A DNA stretch of 64,000 nucleotides, from NCBI RefSeq assembly GCF_024320785.1, contig NZ_JANDBC010000001.1, positions 1,990,001-2,054,000 on the forward strand, given 5' to 3'. This document shows, one piece after another, positions 1-8,608 of this stretch. Position numbers and translations under genes: made by a program. The stretch is from Gracilimonas sediminicola. Lineage in GTDB: Bacteria; Bacteroidota; Rhodothermia; Balneolales; Balneolaceae. Within the stretch, counting starts at the first letter, position 1; the number at the start of each line of letters is the position of its first letter. The notes under the pieces are model-generated. The model did not search any database. It saw only the letters and a program-made list of their open reading frames with translations, and was not told the origin of the DNA.

Positions 1-75
1 GGCGATCAGAGTCAGCAGAAAGGCAAGAGCCCAGGTTTTATTTTCTATGGGTGATTTCAATATAGCACTACTCAT
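1..75 (-). CDS. Membrane protein, N-terminal fragment
   Basis: The first 25 codons of a gene that runs off the left edge on the minus strand. It opens with MSSAILKSPIENK followed by a hydrophobic stretch (WALAFLLTLIA), which looks like the start of a signal anchor or first membrane helix. It is 27 bases downstream of the 2-hydroxyacid dehydrogenase and could be the last gene of that operon. Too little is present to name a family. Confidence 0.5.
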   Translation of the reverse strand, partial: MSSAILKSPIENKTWALAFLLTLIA

Positions 76-102
76 AAAGGTGAGAACGAATATGAGCGTA
101 AA

Positions 103-1074
103 TTAACGGCTAATCAAGTTTGGTATTTCGCTGTCCGCCTTACCTTCAAGGACCGATGTGATCGCTTCGGCGGCAAGCATCCCGATGTCTTTTCTGGTGC
201 GATGGGTAGCACTGGCGATATGCGGAAGCAGCAGGGTATTTGGGGCCGTTAACAAATCGGGATGTACTTTGGGCTCCTCTTCAAAAACATCGAGTGCGGC
301 TCCGGCAATTTGGTTTTGGTGCAATGCCTGGGCTAAAGCCGCCTCATCAATAACCGCTCCTCTCGAAATATTGATCAATAATGCGTGCTCCGGCATCGAA
401 TCTAAAAGCTCTTTATTCACCAGGTGATGGGTTTCTTCAGTGAGTGGGCAATTCAGGCTCAATACATCAGCGCGTTGGGCAAGCTCTTTATGATCTGCAA
501 TAAACTCGGCTTTAAGTTCCTGTTCTGTTTCTTCATCCACTCTTGTGCGGTTGTGGTAGATAATCTTCATGCCAAATGCACGAGCCCGGTCTGCAAAGGC
601 CTGCCCAATTCTCCCCATCCCTATGATGCCAAGGGTTCGGTCTCTCAGTTCCATTCCTAAAAAGCCAAGGGGCTCCCAGCCGGCAAATTTTCCATCACGC
701 AGATACTGTTCGGCTTCTTTGAATTTTCTGGAAAGTGCGAGCAAAAGGCCCATCGCGTAATCTCCACAAGCTTCGGTAAGCACATCCGGAGTGTTGGCTA
801 CTTTAATGCCAAGATCATGAGCGGCTTCTACATCAATGTTATCATACCCAACGGCAAAGTTGGCTATAACCTTTAGGTTTTGCCCGGCTTTTAGTACCGT
901 CTCCGAAACCGGGGTGGACAGCATGCATAGGAGTCCGTCGTATTCCGGGATATCCCGAATGAGCGCTTCCTCAGATTGGTAGGTGCCTTTATCCCCAACA
1001 GTGACCGATGCGAAGTTCTTCAAATAATCAATTACATCATCAGGTATAGGTTCTGTGATCAGGATCTTAGGCAT
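103..1074 (-). CDS. D-2-hydroxyacid dehydrogenase (glycerate dehydrogenase / glyoxylate reductase type)
   Basis: A 323-residue NAD(P)-dependent oxidoreductase interconverting a 2-keto acid and a D-2-hydroxy acid in the cytoplasm; the best guess for substrates is hydroxypyruvate/glycerate or glyoxylate/glycolate. The Rossmann dinucleotide motif GMGRIG is at residues 152-157. The family's catalytic set is visible: R238 in NISRGA, E267 in FEEEP and H285 in LLPHIASA. The length is typical and there is no C-terminal ACT domain, so it is not the long form of 3-phosphoglycerate dehydrogenase. It lies 6 bases after the lipoprotein gene, so it is probably cotranscribed with rsfS. The family is certain; the exact substrate cannot be read from sequence. 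Confidence 0.9.
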   Translation of the reverse strand: MPKILITEPIPDDVIDYLKNFASVTVGDKGTYQSEEALIRDIPEYDGLLCMLSTPVSETVLKAGQNLKVIANFAVGYDNIDVEAAHDLGIKVANTPDVLTEACGDYAMGLLLALSRKFKEAEQYLRDGKFAGWEPLGFLGMELRDRTLGIIGMGRIGQAFADRARAFGMKIIYHNRTRVDEETEQELKAEFIADHKELAQRADVLSLNCPLTEETHHLVNKELLDSMPEHALLINISRGAVIDEAALAQALHQNQIAGAALDVFEEEPKVHPDLLTAPNTLLLPHIASATHRTRKDIGMLAAEAITSVLEGKADSEIPNLISR

Positions 1075-1080
1075 GTCAGG

Positions 1081-1521
1081 TTATTTTGTTGAAGAGCCAA
1101 GCGGCAGTTCAAATTCCTTTTCATTTATCACGATCAGCTTTTTTTGTTCCCACTGCTCCGAACTGATGCCCTTGTGGATATAGGTGAATGGAGTGATAGT
1201 TTGGGCACACATCTGCTGATATTTTTGCCAGCCGATAATATTCAGTGTCAGCATTTCGGGGACGATGCGCTCATCCACTCGAAGTATTTGGGTGCAGGGG
1301 TTCGGGAAAGTTCCTTTTACTACTAATGCTTTTTCTTTTTGCACTCTGATAAAGGCGATACTGTCGATAGCGATCTCTTTCTCTACATATGGAATCCGGT
1401 GCGGTGGATTTTCATCAGCCAAGTCCGGGTAACGTTCCTCCGGGGAAGGTTGATTTGAAGCACATCCAACTCCCAGAATAATCACAGCGATCAAATAAAT
1501 GAGGAGACTATAAACTTTCAT
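1081..1521 (-). CDS. Predicted lipoprotein, unknown function
   Basis: A 146-residue protein with a signal peptide and lipobox (LGVGC, Cys20), so it should be lipidated and anchored on the periplasmic side of a membrane. The mature part contains a short segment (residues about 60-95) reading KALVVKGTFPNPCTQILRV, which looks like a small beta-rich domain, with two further cysteines. Its start codon overlaps the rsfS stop by 4 bases (ATGA), which implies translational coupling. I do not recognise the family and infer no function. Confidence 0.75.
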   Translation of the reverse strand: MKVYSLLIYLIAVIILGVGCASNQPSPEERYPDLADENPPHRIPYVEKEIAIDSIAFIRVQKEKALVVKGTFPNPCTQILRVDERIVPEMLTLNIIGWQKYQQMCAQTITPFTYIHKGISSEQWEQKKLIVINEKEFELPLGSSTK

Positions 1522-1937
1522 TCTTCAGAAGCATCTTCAATGTAGGTCACTTTGGCATCATTCCACATGCGCTCAAGTCCGTAGAAGTCCCGTTTTTCTT
1601 TACTCATTACGTGTACTACAATGTTCACAAAATCCAGGATTACCCAGGAGCGGCTCTGCAAACCCTCTTTTTTCCAGGCTTTCTCTCCCATTTTTTCGCG
1701 TACATCTTCTTCCACAACATCGGCGAGAGCTTTGATTTGAACGTCGGAGTTACCATGGCAAACAACGAAATAGTCGGTAAGGGTAGTCAGTTCAGAAACA
1801 TCCAGCACGATTATTTCTTTACCTTTTCGGCTAAGCAGGGCCTCCGTAATTACTTCCACCATTTCCTGAGAATCAGGGGTGTCATCCGAGAAGGCATTTT
1901 CAAATTGTTTTTTTGCTGGTTGTTTAATGTCGGTCAT
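1518..1937 (-). CDS. rsfS: Ribosome silencing factor RsfS
   Basis: A 139-residue protein of the RsfS/Iojap/C7orf30 family, which binds ribosomal protein L14 and blocks 30S-50S joining when nutrients are scarce. The diagnostic segment is present: ITEALLSRKGKEIIVLDVS, then TDYFVVCHGNSDVQIKALAD, then WVILDFVNIVVHVMSKEKRDFYGLERMW. An N-terminal extension of about 20 residues precedes the core domain. It sits 4 bases after the LytR-C gene and overlaps the lipoprotein gene by 4 bases. Confidence 0.95.
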   Translation of the reverse strand: MTDIKQPAKKQFENAFSDDTPDSQEMVEVITEALLSRKGKEIIVLDVSELTTLTDYFVVCHGNSDVQIKALADVVEEDVREKMGEKAWKKEGLQSRSWVILDFVNIVVHVMSKEKRDFYGLERMWNDAKVTYIEDASEE

Positions 1938-1941
1938 AAAG

Positions 1942-2409
1942 TTAATCAGTGTTTAGTTTTTCAAAGTCGTGGCCAATAATTACGCTCACGTCGAGATAAA
2001 AATCAGGAGACGATTCCCGAATTACGTTCCGTTCAGGAACGCCTAATGCGTTGGCCACACGATATGCATTATCCATCACTCCGCTTCGTGATATTATAAG
2101 GGTTTCCTGGAGGTCAAACGTTTCAAAATTTCCGGTTTCAACCACATCGAACCCATTTTTCCGGAGCAATCCGGTATAGGAGTTGGCAATTCCTGAAATC
2201 CCACACCCATTCAAAACCTCAATTTGAATGATTTCGCTTATAAGTTCTGATTGAAGCTCTGCCCGTTCATTAAAAATGCGGGGATAAATAATGCGGGTAA
2301 ATAGTGCTGCTACCAAAACCAGCAGCAGAACACTTAGAAATCCAATAGCGGCGTTTAAAAAAAGTTCGTTCGTACCGGAAGAGCTGTTACCTTTTGTTTC
2401 TGCCATCAA
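1942..2409 (-). CDS. LytR C-terminal domain membrane protein
   Basis: A 155-residue protein with a short polar N terminus, one membrane helix at about residues 21-44 (AAIGFLSVLLLVLVAALFTRII) and a periplasmic domain matching the LytR_C family (VEVLNGCGISGIANSYTGLL, then GFDVVETGNF and NAYRVANALGV). In other proteins this domain hangs behind the LytR-CpsA-Psr catalytic domain that attaches polymers to the cell wall; here it stands alone. It precedes rsfS by 4 bases. The role is unknown; wall or envelope binding is an inference from the domain. Confidence 0.8.
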   Translation of the reverse strand: MMAETKGNSSSGTNELFLNAAIGFLSVLLLVLVAALFTRIIYPRIFNERAELQSELISEIIQIEVLNGCGISGIANSYTGLLRKNGFDVVETGNFETFDLQETLIISRSGVMDNAYRVANALGVPERNVIRESSPDFYLDVSVIIGHDFEKLNTD

Positions 2410-2429
2410 CTACGTTTTAAAAATCCTTT

Positions 2430-2939
2430 CTAATACCAGGGGTTGAACCGGTTATACCCATAGGCTCCGAAACCATAGGGGTTGTGGTACCCATAGCCTG
2501 CCGGTAGTTGTTGATATTGCAACTGAATGCGCGCATTGTCGCTGATTTTGTAGTTCAATTCGGCATTCCGGATTAGTACCTGTCCGCCTAAATTATTATT
2601 AGTGTTAACAAAATCAGAACCTCCGAATGGAGAGTGAAGGAAAGAAACATCCACGCGGCCGGTAAGATCCGGGGTAAACATAAAGTTGAGCGTATTGGTG
2701 TAAGCGTTAACGTTCTGGTAGGAACCGCCAACAGCACCAAAACTCATTGAGTAAGAGTGGCTCATCGTCACGTTGTTCTGGAAGAAATCATTCAGCCAGG
2801 TCTGGACAGTAGATGTCTGGGAGTTAATAATGGGCCCTGAAAAGTCGTTGTATCTGGGAAGATCCTCTCTCAGCTGGGCAGATAATTGAACACTATAAAT
2901 AATAGCGAACGCAAAAGTGAGTGTAAATAATTTTTTCAT
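2430..2939 (-). CDS. Secreted protein of unknown function
   Basis: About 169 residues when started at the MKKLFTLTFAFA methionine, which gives a standard signal peptide (charged MKK, hydrophobic core, cleavage after QLSA); a start four codons further upstream is possible. The mature protein is rich in Asn, Tyr, Gly and Phe, has alternating patterns such as NAYTNTLNFMFTPDLTGRVDVSF that suggest beta strands, and ends in an aromatic GYHNPYGFGAYGYNRFNPWY tail. The pattern could fit a small outer-membrane or surface beta protein. It appears to be the first gene of the minus-strand rsfS operon. I do not recognise a family. Confidence 0.7.
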   Translation of the reverse strand: MKKLFTLTFAFAIIYSVQLSAQLREDLPRYNDFSGPIINSQTSTVQTWLNDFFQNNVTMSHSYSMSFGAVGGSYQNVNAYTNTLNFMFTPDLTGRVDVSFLHSPFGGSDFVNTNNNLGGQVLIRNAELNYKISDNARIQLQYQQLPAGYGYHNPYGFGAYGYNRFNPWY

Positions 2940-3033
2940 GATGCTCGTCAAAGTTTACAGTTGAACGCAAGAGCAGATACTTAAGTATAACGAATTGGCC
3001 TTTAATAATAAACAACAGACAATGGGCACAAGC

Positions 3034-3065
3034 TTTGAAATCCCATAAAAAAAACTCTATCTTAT
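3034..3065 (+). promoter_or_regulatory. Candidate Bacteroidota-type promoter for queA operon
   Basis: A TTTG at 3034-3037 and TATCTTAT at 3058-3065 are 20 bases apart, close to the phylum's -33 TTTG / -7 TAnnTTTG pattern. This puts the transcript start near 3072, about 36 bases upstream of the queA ATG. Read by eye only. Confidence 0.4.
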
Positions 3066-3107
3066 TCAACTTTTCTAACAGTACTGAATAACCTGATAAA
3101 TAGCTAA

Positions 3108-4163
3108 ATGAAGCTTACCGATTTTAAATTCGAGATTGACGATTTAAACATTCCTGAAGAACCGCTGAAGAAAAGAGATTCAGCCAAGTTGATGGTTCTT
3201 AATCGTGCTGAAAAAACCATCGAGCACACCACTTTTGATAAAATTCATGAGTACATCAATAAAGATGATGTCATGATCTACAACAACACCAAAGTATTCC
3301 CGGCCCGCCTGAACGGTAAGAAGGAAAAAACAGAAGCGGATATTGAGGTTTTTCTGCTGAGAGAATTGATGCCGGAAAACATGCTTTGGGATGTGCTGGT
3401 TGAGCCGGCGCGTAAAATCCGAATCGGGAATAAACTGTATTTTGGAGAGGAAGACGAAGAGCTGATGGCTGAAGTAGTGGATAACACAACTTCACGCGGG
3501 CGTACTATTCGTTTTCTTTATGAAGGACCTAATCAGGAACTGTACAACAGGCTGGATGAACTCGGTAAAATGCCTTTACCTCCATTCATTGAACGTGAGC
3601 CGGTAGAAGAAGACAAAGAGCGATACCAAACTATTTTTGCGACCGAGCGTGGAGCAGTAGCTGCTCCGGCGGCCGGGATGCACTTTACGGAAGAGCTGGT
3701 TGAGAAGATTAAGAAGAAAGGAGTCGAGTTCTTGCCGACCACCCTTCATATTGGTTGGGGAATTTTCCGCAATGTTGAGGTTGAAGATCTGACCAAGCAT
3801 CGTATGGACTCAGACAATTACTTCATTTCTAAAGACACGTCCGATAAAATCAACGAAACGCTGAAAAAGAAAAAGAACCGGGTGATTGCCATTGGTTCAA
3901 GTTCTTGTCGAACCATCGAAACAAGCGTGATGGCAAGTGGGATGTCTAAGCCGGGAACCGGTTGGACTGATAAGTTCATATACCCTCCTTACGATTTTAA
4001 AATTACAGAAGGGTTGGTCATTAACTTCCACCAGCCGGAGTCAACTCGTTTGATGCTGGCAGCTGCTTTTGCGGGTTACGACTTTCTGATGGAGGCTTAC
4101 GAAGAAGCCAAGAAAAACGATTACCGTATGTTTGCATTCGGTGATGCAATGCTGATTCTTTAA
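3108..4163 (+). CDS. queA: S-adenosylmethionine:tRNA ribosyltransferase-isomerase QueA
   Basis: A 351-residue enzyme that transfers and isomerises the ribosyl group of S-adenosylmethionine onto 7-aminomethyl-7-deazaguanine in tRNA, giving epoxyqueuosine. Family blocks are seen in order: MIYNNTKVFPARL near the N terminus, GKMPLPPFI, RYQTIFATERGAVAAPAAGMHF, TTLHIGWGIF, FIYPPYDFK followed by NFHQPESTRLMLAAAF, and YRMFAFGDAMLI at the C terminus. Full family length. It is the first gene of a plus-strand operon, with ispD starting 2 bases after its stop codon. No other queuosine gene is in the window. Confidence 0.96.
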   Translation: MKLTDFKFEIDDLNIPEEPLKKRDSAKLMVLNRAEKTIEHTTFDKIHEYINKDDVMIYNNTKVFPARLNGKKEKTEADIEVFLLRELMPENMLWDVLVEPARKIRIGNKLYFGEEDEELMAEVVDNTTSRGRTIRFLYEGPNQELYNRLDELGKMPLPPFIEREPVEEDKERYQTIFATERGAVAAPAAGMHFTEELVEKIKKKGVEFLPTTLHIGWGIFRNVEVEDLTKHRMDSDNYFISKDTSDKINETLKKKKNRVIAIGSSSCRTIETSVMASGMSKPGTGWTDKFIYPPYDFKITEGLVINFHQPESTRLMLAAAFAGYDFLMEAYEEAKKNDYRMFAFGDAMLIL

Positions 4164-4165
4164 GC

Positions 4166-4855
4166 ATGTCTAAACTGTCGGTCATAATACCGGCGGCAGG
4201 GTCGGGGGAGAGAATGGGTTCCGATATCCCCAAGCCTTTTATAAAGGTGGGGGATAAAACCATTCTTGAACATACCATTTCCAGGTTTCTGGAAGTTCCG
4301 GATGTAGCCCAAATCATTATCGCTACATCAAAAAGCTATATCCCGACTATAAAGTCCATGTTTGAGCAGCTTTCGACAGACATACAATTGGATGTAGTTG
4401 AGGGCGGTGCCGAGCGTCAGTTTTCAATTTATAATGCACTTAAACTTGTGTCTGCTGAATGTGAGCTGGTTGCCGTGCATGACGCAGTTCGTCCCTTTGT
4501 TCGCAAGCAACTTATTGAAGAGTGTTGCGAGGTTGCTTCAAATATAGGTGGAGCCGTTCTTGGGGTGCCCGCCAAAGATACCATCAAAAAAGTGGATGCA
4601 GATAAGGTGATCGAATCAACGCCTGATCGTTCGGTTTTGTGGCAGGCTCAAACCCCCCAGGTTTTTCAAAAAGAATTGCTCGTCAAGGCATATGAGTCAG
4701 CTTTAGGTGAGAACTTCATCGGCACCGATGATGCCTCTTTAGTAGAAAGAATTGGCGGAGCCATTCAAATGGTTGAAGGAGACCGGGAAAATTTGAAGAT
4801 TACCTATCCTGTTGACCTTAAGGTTGCAGAATTAATTCTTGGAGTGGGAAAGTGA
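4166..4855 (+). CDS. ispD: 2-C-methyl-D-erythritol 4-phosphate cytidylyltransferase
   Basis: A 229-residue cytidylyltransferase of the non-mevalonate isoprenoid pathway, joining CTP and methylerythritol phosphate. The nucleotide-binding N terminus ([12 protein letters not shown] followed by KPFI), the VHDAVRPF metal/CTP segment and GTDDASLVE are all present. It starts 2 bases after queA and its stop overlaps the ispF start by 4 bases. The next pathway enzyme but one, IspF, is adjacent; IspE is not here. Confidence 0.96.
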   Translation: MSKLSVIIPAAGSGERMGSDIPKPFIKVGDKTILEHTISRFLEVPDVAQIIIATSKSYIPTIKSMFEQLSTDIQLDVVEGGAERQFSIYNALKLVSAECELVAVHDAVRPFVRKQLIEECCEVASNIGGAVLGVPAKDTIKKVDADKVIESTPDRSVLWQAQTPQVFQKELLVKAYESALGENFIGTDDASLVERIGGAIQMVEGDRENLKITYPVDLKVAELILGVGK

Positions 4856-5334
4856 AAGTGCGAATTGGATATGGATACGATGTGCATCGGTTCAGCGAAG
4901 GGCGCAAGCTCATGCTCGGTGGGGTTGAAATCCCTCATGATAAAGGACTTCTTGGTCACTCCGATGCAGATGTATTGCTTCACGCTATAACAGATGCACT
5001 GCTTGGGTCACTTGTTCTCGGGGATATAGGCGCACACTTTCCGGATACAGATCCTGAATTCAAAAATGCCGACAGCCGGGTGTTGCTCCGAAAAAGTTAT
5101 GAGCTGATAAAGGATAAAGGCTATCAGTTGGGAAATCTTGATGCCACGATAATAGCTGAGCAGCCAAAACTCCGTCCTTATATAGATGACATTCGCAAAA
5201 CCATAGCTGAAGACCTTGGTTGTTCCATTGACGATATATCCGTGAAGGCAACAACTTCCGAGAAAATGGGATTTGCCGGTCGTGAGGAAGGGATAATTGC
5301 ACAGGCTGTAGTTCTCATTCAGGTTTCCGGGTGA
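4852..5334 (+). CDS. ispF: 2-C-methyl-D-erythritol 2,4-cyclodiphosphate synthase
   Basis: A 160-residue enzyme that cyclises CDP-methylerythritol 2-phosphate with loss of CMP. Metal ligands D10, H12 (GYDVHRF) and H44 (LLHAITDAL) are present, as are [21 protein letters not shown] and the C-terminal [17 protein letters not shown]. The start codon is GTG at 4852, inside the GTGA overlap with the ispD stop, so the two are probably translationally coupled. Full length for the family. Confidence 0.96.
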   Translation: MKVRIGYGYDVHRFSEGRKLMLGGVEIPHDKGLLGHSDADVLLHAITDALLGSLVLGDIGAHFPDTDPEFKNADSRVLLRKSYELIKDKGYQLGNLDATIIAEQPKLRPYIDDIRKTIAEDLGCSIDDISVKATTSEKMGFAGREEGIIAQAVVLIQVSG

Positions 5335-5981
5335 TGGCTGATCAGATTGTACAAAGTATTGTCGATTGGATAAGTGTAGTGCCACCGATTGGTGTTTATC
5401 TCATCTTTTTTGGAATAGCCTATATCGAGAACCTTATCCCACCCATGCCCGGAGATGTGATTGTGGCTTTCGGCGGATACTTAGCTGCGGAAGGTTTGAT
5501 CGGGTTGTTTCCTGTATGGAGCCTCACCGTTGTTGCTTCTGTAGGGGGATTTATGACGATGTATTGGCTGGGCCATCGGTGGGGAGCCCAAATTGAAGAA
5601 AACAGGGACAGTCATTTTTTACTCCGCTTTATCGATTACAAGTATTTCGCCAGGGGGAAAAAATGGATGAGCCGATGGGGGCAGGGTGTGATTGTTGCGA
5701 ATCGTTTTTTGGCCGGAACCCGATCGGTCATCTCGCTCACAGCCGGGATGTCTCATCTCAAAATTACACCCACAATTCTGAGTTCACTGGTGAGTTCGGT
5801 TTTATGGAATACCCTGCTATTGGCGATGGGCTGGGTCATTCGGGATAACTGGCAAATTATCGGGGAGTATCTATCCAACTATGGAAAGGTCATTTTAGCG
5901 TTGATAGCGCTGTTTGTAGGGCTTAAAGCCTACTTTTCCTATCGCAGGAGGAAGCAAGTCGTAAAAGATGAAAAAGAGTGA
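5334..5981 (+). CDS. DedA / VTT-domain membrane protein
   Basis: A 215-residue integral membrane protein of the DedA family (VTT domain), implicated in lipid carrier translocation and envelope homeostasis in other bacteria. The ATG at 5334 overlaps the ispF stop (TGATG) and is preferred to the GTG three bases earlier. The sequence shows the family's re-entrant features: YIENLIPPMPGDVIVAFGGYLA near the N terminus and VIVANRFLAGTRSVISLTAGM in the middle, with a basic cytoplasmic tail (YRRRKQ). A link to isoprenoid-carrier handling beside ispDF is suggestive but only inferred. Confidence 0.88.
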   Translation: MADQIVQSIVDWISVVPPIGVYLIFFGIAYIENLIPPMPGDVIVAFGGYLAAEGLIGLFPVWSLTVVASVGGFMTMYWLGHRWGAQIEENRDSHFLLRFIDYKYFARGKKWMSRWGQGVIVANRFLAGTRSVISLTAGMSHLKITPTILSSLVSSVLWNTLLLAMGWVIRDNWQIIGEYLSNYGKVILALIALFVGLKAYFSYRRRKQVVKDEKE

Positions 5982-6001
5982 AATTTTTTCACAAAACATT
6001 A

Positions 6002-6032
6002 TTGACAATCAAAGCTATCATACTTAATTTTG
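6002..6032 (+). promoter_or_regulatory. Candidate promoter of tRNA-tuf-rpo locus
   Basis: TTGACA at 6002-6007 is followed after 17 bases by TAATTTTG at 6025-6032, an exact match to the Bacteroidota -7 element TAnnTTTG. A start near 6039 would lie about 10 bases before the first tRNA, as expected for a tRNA promoter. It follows the dedA stop by about 20 bases. Confidence 0.6.
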
Positions 6033-6048
6033 AAGTCTTTCGCGAAAA

Positions 6049-6121
6049 GCCAGTGTAGCTCAGTTGGTAGAGCAACGGTTTTGTAAACCGTCGGTCATCG
6101 GTTCGAATCCGGTCACTGGCT
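6049..6121 (+). tRNA. tRNA-Thr (TGT anticodon)
   Basis: 73 bases with a full cloverleaf: acceptor GCCAGTG pairs with CACTGGC, D-stem GCTC/GAGC, anticodon stem ACGGT/ACCGT with loop TTTGTAA (anticodon TGT), T-loop TTCGAAT. CCA is not encoded. First tRNA of the four-gene cluster before tuf. Confidence 0.97.
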
Positions 6122-6150
6122 CAGCGATCTTTAATTTATTGATTTTATCT

Positions 6151-6233
6151 GGGGAGATACCAAAGCGGCCAACTGGGGCAGACTGTAAATCTGTTGTCGT
6201 GAGACTTCGTAGGTTCGAATCCTACTCTCCCCA
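6151..6233 (+). tRNA. tRNA-Tyr (GTA anticodon)
   Basis: 83 bases; acceptor GGGGAGA pairs with TCTCCCC, anticodon loop contains GTA, and the long variable arm typical of bacterial tRNA-Tyr is present (GTCGTGAGACTT region). CCA is not encoded (CCAC at the end is chance). Confidence 0.96.
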
Positions 6234-6240
6234 CGCGTAA

Positions 6241-6313
6241 GCGAGCGTAGCTCAATTGGTAGAGCGTCACCCTTCCAAGGTGAATGTTGCCGGTTCGATT
6301 CCGGTCGCTCGCT
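6241..6313 (+). tRNA. tRNA-Gly (TCC anticodon)
   Basis: 73 bases; acceptor GCGAGCG/CGCTCGC, anticodon stem TCACC/GGTGA with loop CTTCCAA (anticodon TCC), T-loop TTCGATT. Seven bases separate it from the tRNA-Tyr gene. Confidence 0.97.
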
Positions 6314-6320
6314 CAACGAC

Positions 6321-6392
<72 letters not shown>

Positions 6393-6448
6393 CAGGTCGA
6401 AATTTTTTTGATGAATTTTTAAACAATACTTAACAAAACAGCTTAATC

Positions 6449-7636
6449 ATGGCAAAAGAGACCTTTGAACGGAATAAGCCCCATGTGAACGTGGGAACAA
6501 TTGGACACGTAGATCATGGTAAAACAACCTTGACGGCAGCTATTACAACAGTAATGGCGAAAACTTACGGCGGTGTAGCCAAGCAGTTTGCCGACATCGA
6601 CAATGCTCCGGAAGAGCGCGAGCGTGGGATTACCATTGCTACCGCGCATGTGGAGTACGAAACCGATGCCCGCCACTACGCCCACGTAGACTGTCCGGGT
6701 CACGCCGACTATGTCAAGAACATGGTGACGGGTGCCGCTCAGATGGACGGAGCAATTTTGGTTGTTGCCGCTACCGACGGTCCGATGCCACAGACTCGCG
6801 AGCACATTCTGCTGGCTCGTCAGGTAGGTGTACCTCAGATTGTTGTATTTATGAACAAGGTAGACCTGGTAGACGATGAAGAGCTGCTGGAGCTGGTAGA
6901 GCTGGAAGTACGCGAGCTGCTGTCTTCTTATGAATTTGACGGCGACGACATCCCGGTGATTCAGGGATCAGCCCTGGGCGCTCTCAACGGCGAAGCCGAG
7001 CACGAAGAAAGCATTGTAGAGCTGATGAAGGCTGTGGATGAAACCATCCCAACGCCGGAGCGCGATGTAGACAAGCCTTTCCTGATGCCGGTAGAGGATA
7101 TCTTCTCTATCACCGGTCGTGGAACGGTAGCTACCGGACGTATCGAGCGTGGCGTTATTAAAGTAAACGACGAGATTGAGATTGTAGGGATTGTAGAAGA
7201 CCCGATGAAATCGGTAGTAACCGGTATTGAGATGTTCCGTCGTATGCTCGATGAAGGGCAGGCCGGAGACAACGCCGGTATTCTGCTGCGAGGAATTAAC
7301 AAAGAGCAGATTGAGCGAGGCATGGTACTTTGTAAGCCCGGCTCGATCACTCCTCACAAGCAGTTTGAGTGTGAGGTATATGTACTCAGTAAAGATGAAG
7401 GTGGCCGTCACACGCCATTTTTCAAAGGCTACCGCCCACAGTTTTACTTCCGTACCACCGACGTAACCGGAGCCTGTGAGCTTCCTGATGGTGTGGAGAT
7501 GGTAATGCCGGGAGACAACGTGAAGCTGAATGTAGGATTGATTCAGCCGGTAGCGATGGAAGAAGGGCTACGGTTTGCGATTCGCGAAGGCGGACGTACC
7601 GTGGGTGCCGGAGTTGTAACTAAAATATTGGATTAA
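6449..7636 (+). CDS. tuf: Elongation factor Tu
   Basis: A 395-residue GTPase that delivers aminoacyl-tRNA to the ribosome. The G1 motif GHVDHGKT is at residues 19-26; G2 [13 protein letters not shown]3 DCPGHADY and G4 NKVD follow, and the C-terminal beta-barrels end in the usual [11 protein letters not shown]. The ATG has no clear Shine-Dalgarno sequence; the leader is A/T-rich (TTTTTTTGATG and CTTAACAAAACAGC), as in many highly expressed Bacteroidota genes. Codon use is strongly biased. Only one tuf copy is in the window. Confidence 0.99.
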   Translation: MAKETFERNKPHVNVGTIGHVDHGKTTLTAAITTVMAKTYGGVAKQFADIDNAPEERERGITIATAHVEYETDARHYAHVDCPGHADYVKNMVTGAAQMDGAILVVAATDGPMPQTREHILLARQVGVPQIVVFMNKVDLVDDEELLELVELEVRELLSSYEFDGDDIPVIQGSALGALNGEAEHEESIVELMKAVDETIPTPERDVDKPFLMPVEDIFSITGRGTVATGRIERGVIKVNDEIEIVGIVEDPMKSVVTGIEMFRRMLDEGQAGDNAGILLRGINKEQIERGMVLCKPGSITPHKQFECEVYVLSKDEGGRHTPFFKGYRPQFYFRTTDVTGACELPDGVEMVMPGDNVKLNVGLIQPVAMEEGLRFAIREGGRTVGAGVVTKILD

Positions 7637-7665
7637 GGCAGTACCTTAAATAAGGCCAGTGCATA

Positions 7666-7689
7666 GAGCAGTCGGTTTGCCGCCTGCTC
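7666..7689 (+). promoter_or_regulatory. Hairpin between tuf and tRNA-Trp
   Basis: GAGCAG at 7666-7671 pairs with CTGCTC at 7684-7689 around a 12-base loop that can pair further (GG/CC). No T-run follows, so it is more likely an mRNA-end stabiliser or a processing site that frees tRNA-Trp than a terminator. Confidence 0.4.
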
Positions 7690-7702
7690 TTGTGCGCTTT
7701 AT

Positions 7703-7775
7703 ACGGGTGTAGCTCAGTTGGCAGAGCACTGGTCTCCAAAACCAGGTGTCGGGAGTTCGAGTCTCTCCACCCGTG
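7703..7775 (+). tRNA. tRNA-Trp (CCA anticodon)
   Basis: 73 bases; acceptor ACGGGTG/CACCCGT, D-stem GCTC/GAGC, anticodon stem CTGGT/ACCAG with loop CTCCAAA (anticodon CCA), T-loop TTCGAGT. Placed between tuf and secE, a common bacterial location for tRNA-Trp. Confidence 0.97.
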
Positions 7776-7792
7776 CAGACAAAATAAATGAT

Positions 7793-7978
7793 ATGAGCAA
7801 GATTAATGATTTTTTTGACGGTGTTGTAAAGGAATTCAAGAAGGTTTCCTGGCCAACCCAGAAAGAGCTAATCGATAATACCATTATCGTGGTGGTTTTT
7901 TCAATCATAATATCGGTATTCATCTTTGGTGTTGACCAAATGTACAGCACCATATTAGAAGCTATTTATAATCAATAA
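7793..7978 (+). CDS. secE: Preprotein translocase subunit SecE
   Basis: A 61-residue subunit of the SecYEG channel. The start is set at the ATG at 7793 (MSKINDFFDGVV); longer in-frame readings run back into the tRNA-Trp gene and are not credible. It has the family pattern VVKEFKKVSWPTQKEL followed by one membrane helix (about residues 33-52, IIVVVFSIIISVFIFGV). The single-helix short form is typical outside the enterics. The stop codon overlaps the nusG start (TAATG). Confidence 0.95.
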   Translation: MSKINDFFDGVVKEFKKVSWPTQKELIDNTIIVVVFSIIISVFIFGVDQMYSTILEAIYNQ

Positions 7979-8535
7979 TGAGTAAAGAATTAACGCATGA
8001 TTGGTACGTAGTTCGCTGCTTTTCCAGTCATGAAAAAAAGGTTAAAGAGTTTCTCGAGCGCGAAATTGAAGATCAGGGTTTAGAGGATAAAATCAAGGAG
8101 ATCTTGATTCCCACTGAAACGGTTGTCGAGATTCGTTCCGGAAAGAAGCGTACCCGCGAGAAAAACTTTTTCCCCGGATATATTCTTTTGAATACTCATT
8201 ATGATGAAGAAGTAAACAATTTGATACAAAGTGCACCCTCCTGCCTTGGTTTTTTGAAGGTAGGTAAAAATGAGACGGTGCCAACTCCACTGAAAGATCA
8301 CGAAGTCAAACGCATCATTGGACGAGTGAAAGACGGTGGCGACGAACCGCGGAATATTGAAATTCCGTACAGCGAGGGAGACCTGGTTAAAGTGATATCC
8401 GGTCCGTTCAAAGATTTTGACGGAACCGTTCAGGAAGTGAATCCTGAAAAACTGAAGCTGCGAGTCATGGTTAGTATTTTTGGCCGTAAAACTCCTGTTG
8501 AAGTGGATGTCAGCCAAGTTGAATCCGCTACATAA
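7978..8535 (+). CDS. nusG: Transcription termination/antitermination factor NusG
   Basis: A 185-residue factor that binds RNA polymerase at the clamp and couples it to Rho or the ribosome. The N-terminal NGN domain opens with DWYVVRCFSSHEKKVKEFL, contains FFPGYILLNTHY, and is followed by a C-terminal KOW domain (EGDLVKVISGPFKDFDGTV). Overlaps the secE stop by one base and lies 73 bases upstream of rplK. Confidence 0.97.
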   Translation: MSKELTHDWYVVRCFSSHEKKVKEFLEREIEDQGLEDKIKEILIPTETVVEIRSGKKRTREKNFFPGYILLNTHYDEEVNNLIQSAPSCLGFLKVGKNETVPTPLKDHEVKRIIGRVKDGGDEPRNIEIPYSEGDLVKVISGPFKDFDGTVQEVNPEKLKLRVMVSIFGRKTPVEVDVSQVESAT

Positions 8536-8608
8536 AGAACCTAGTTGATGCACACTAGCTATTACGCAAATTAAACTGAAGTTATTAATTATAGGATCCT
8601 GAGAATCC

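Noticed and set aside
7718-7792. Extended secE start inside tRNA-Trp
   Set aside because: The frame passes through the tRNA gene and its product (SPKPGVGSSSLSTRADK) is translated tRNA sequence; the ATG at 7793 gives a normal SecE.
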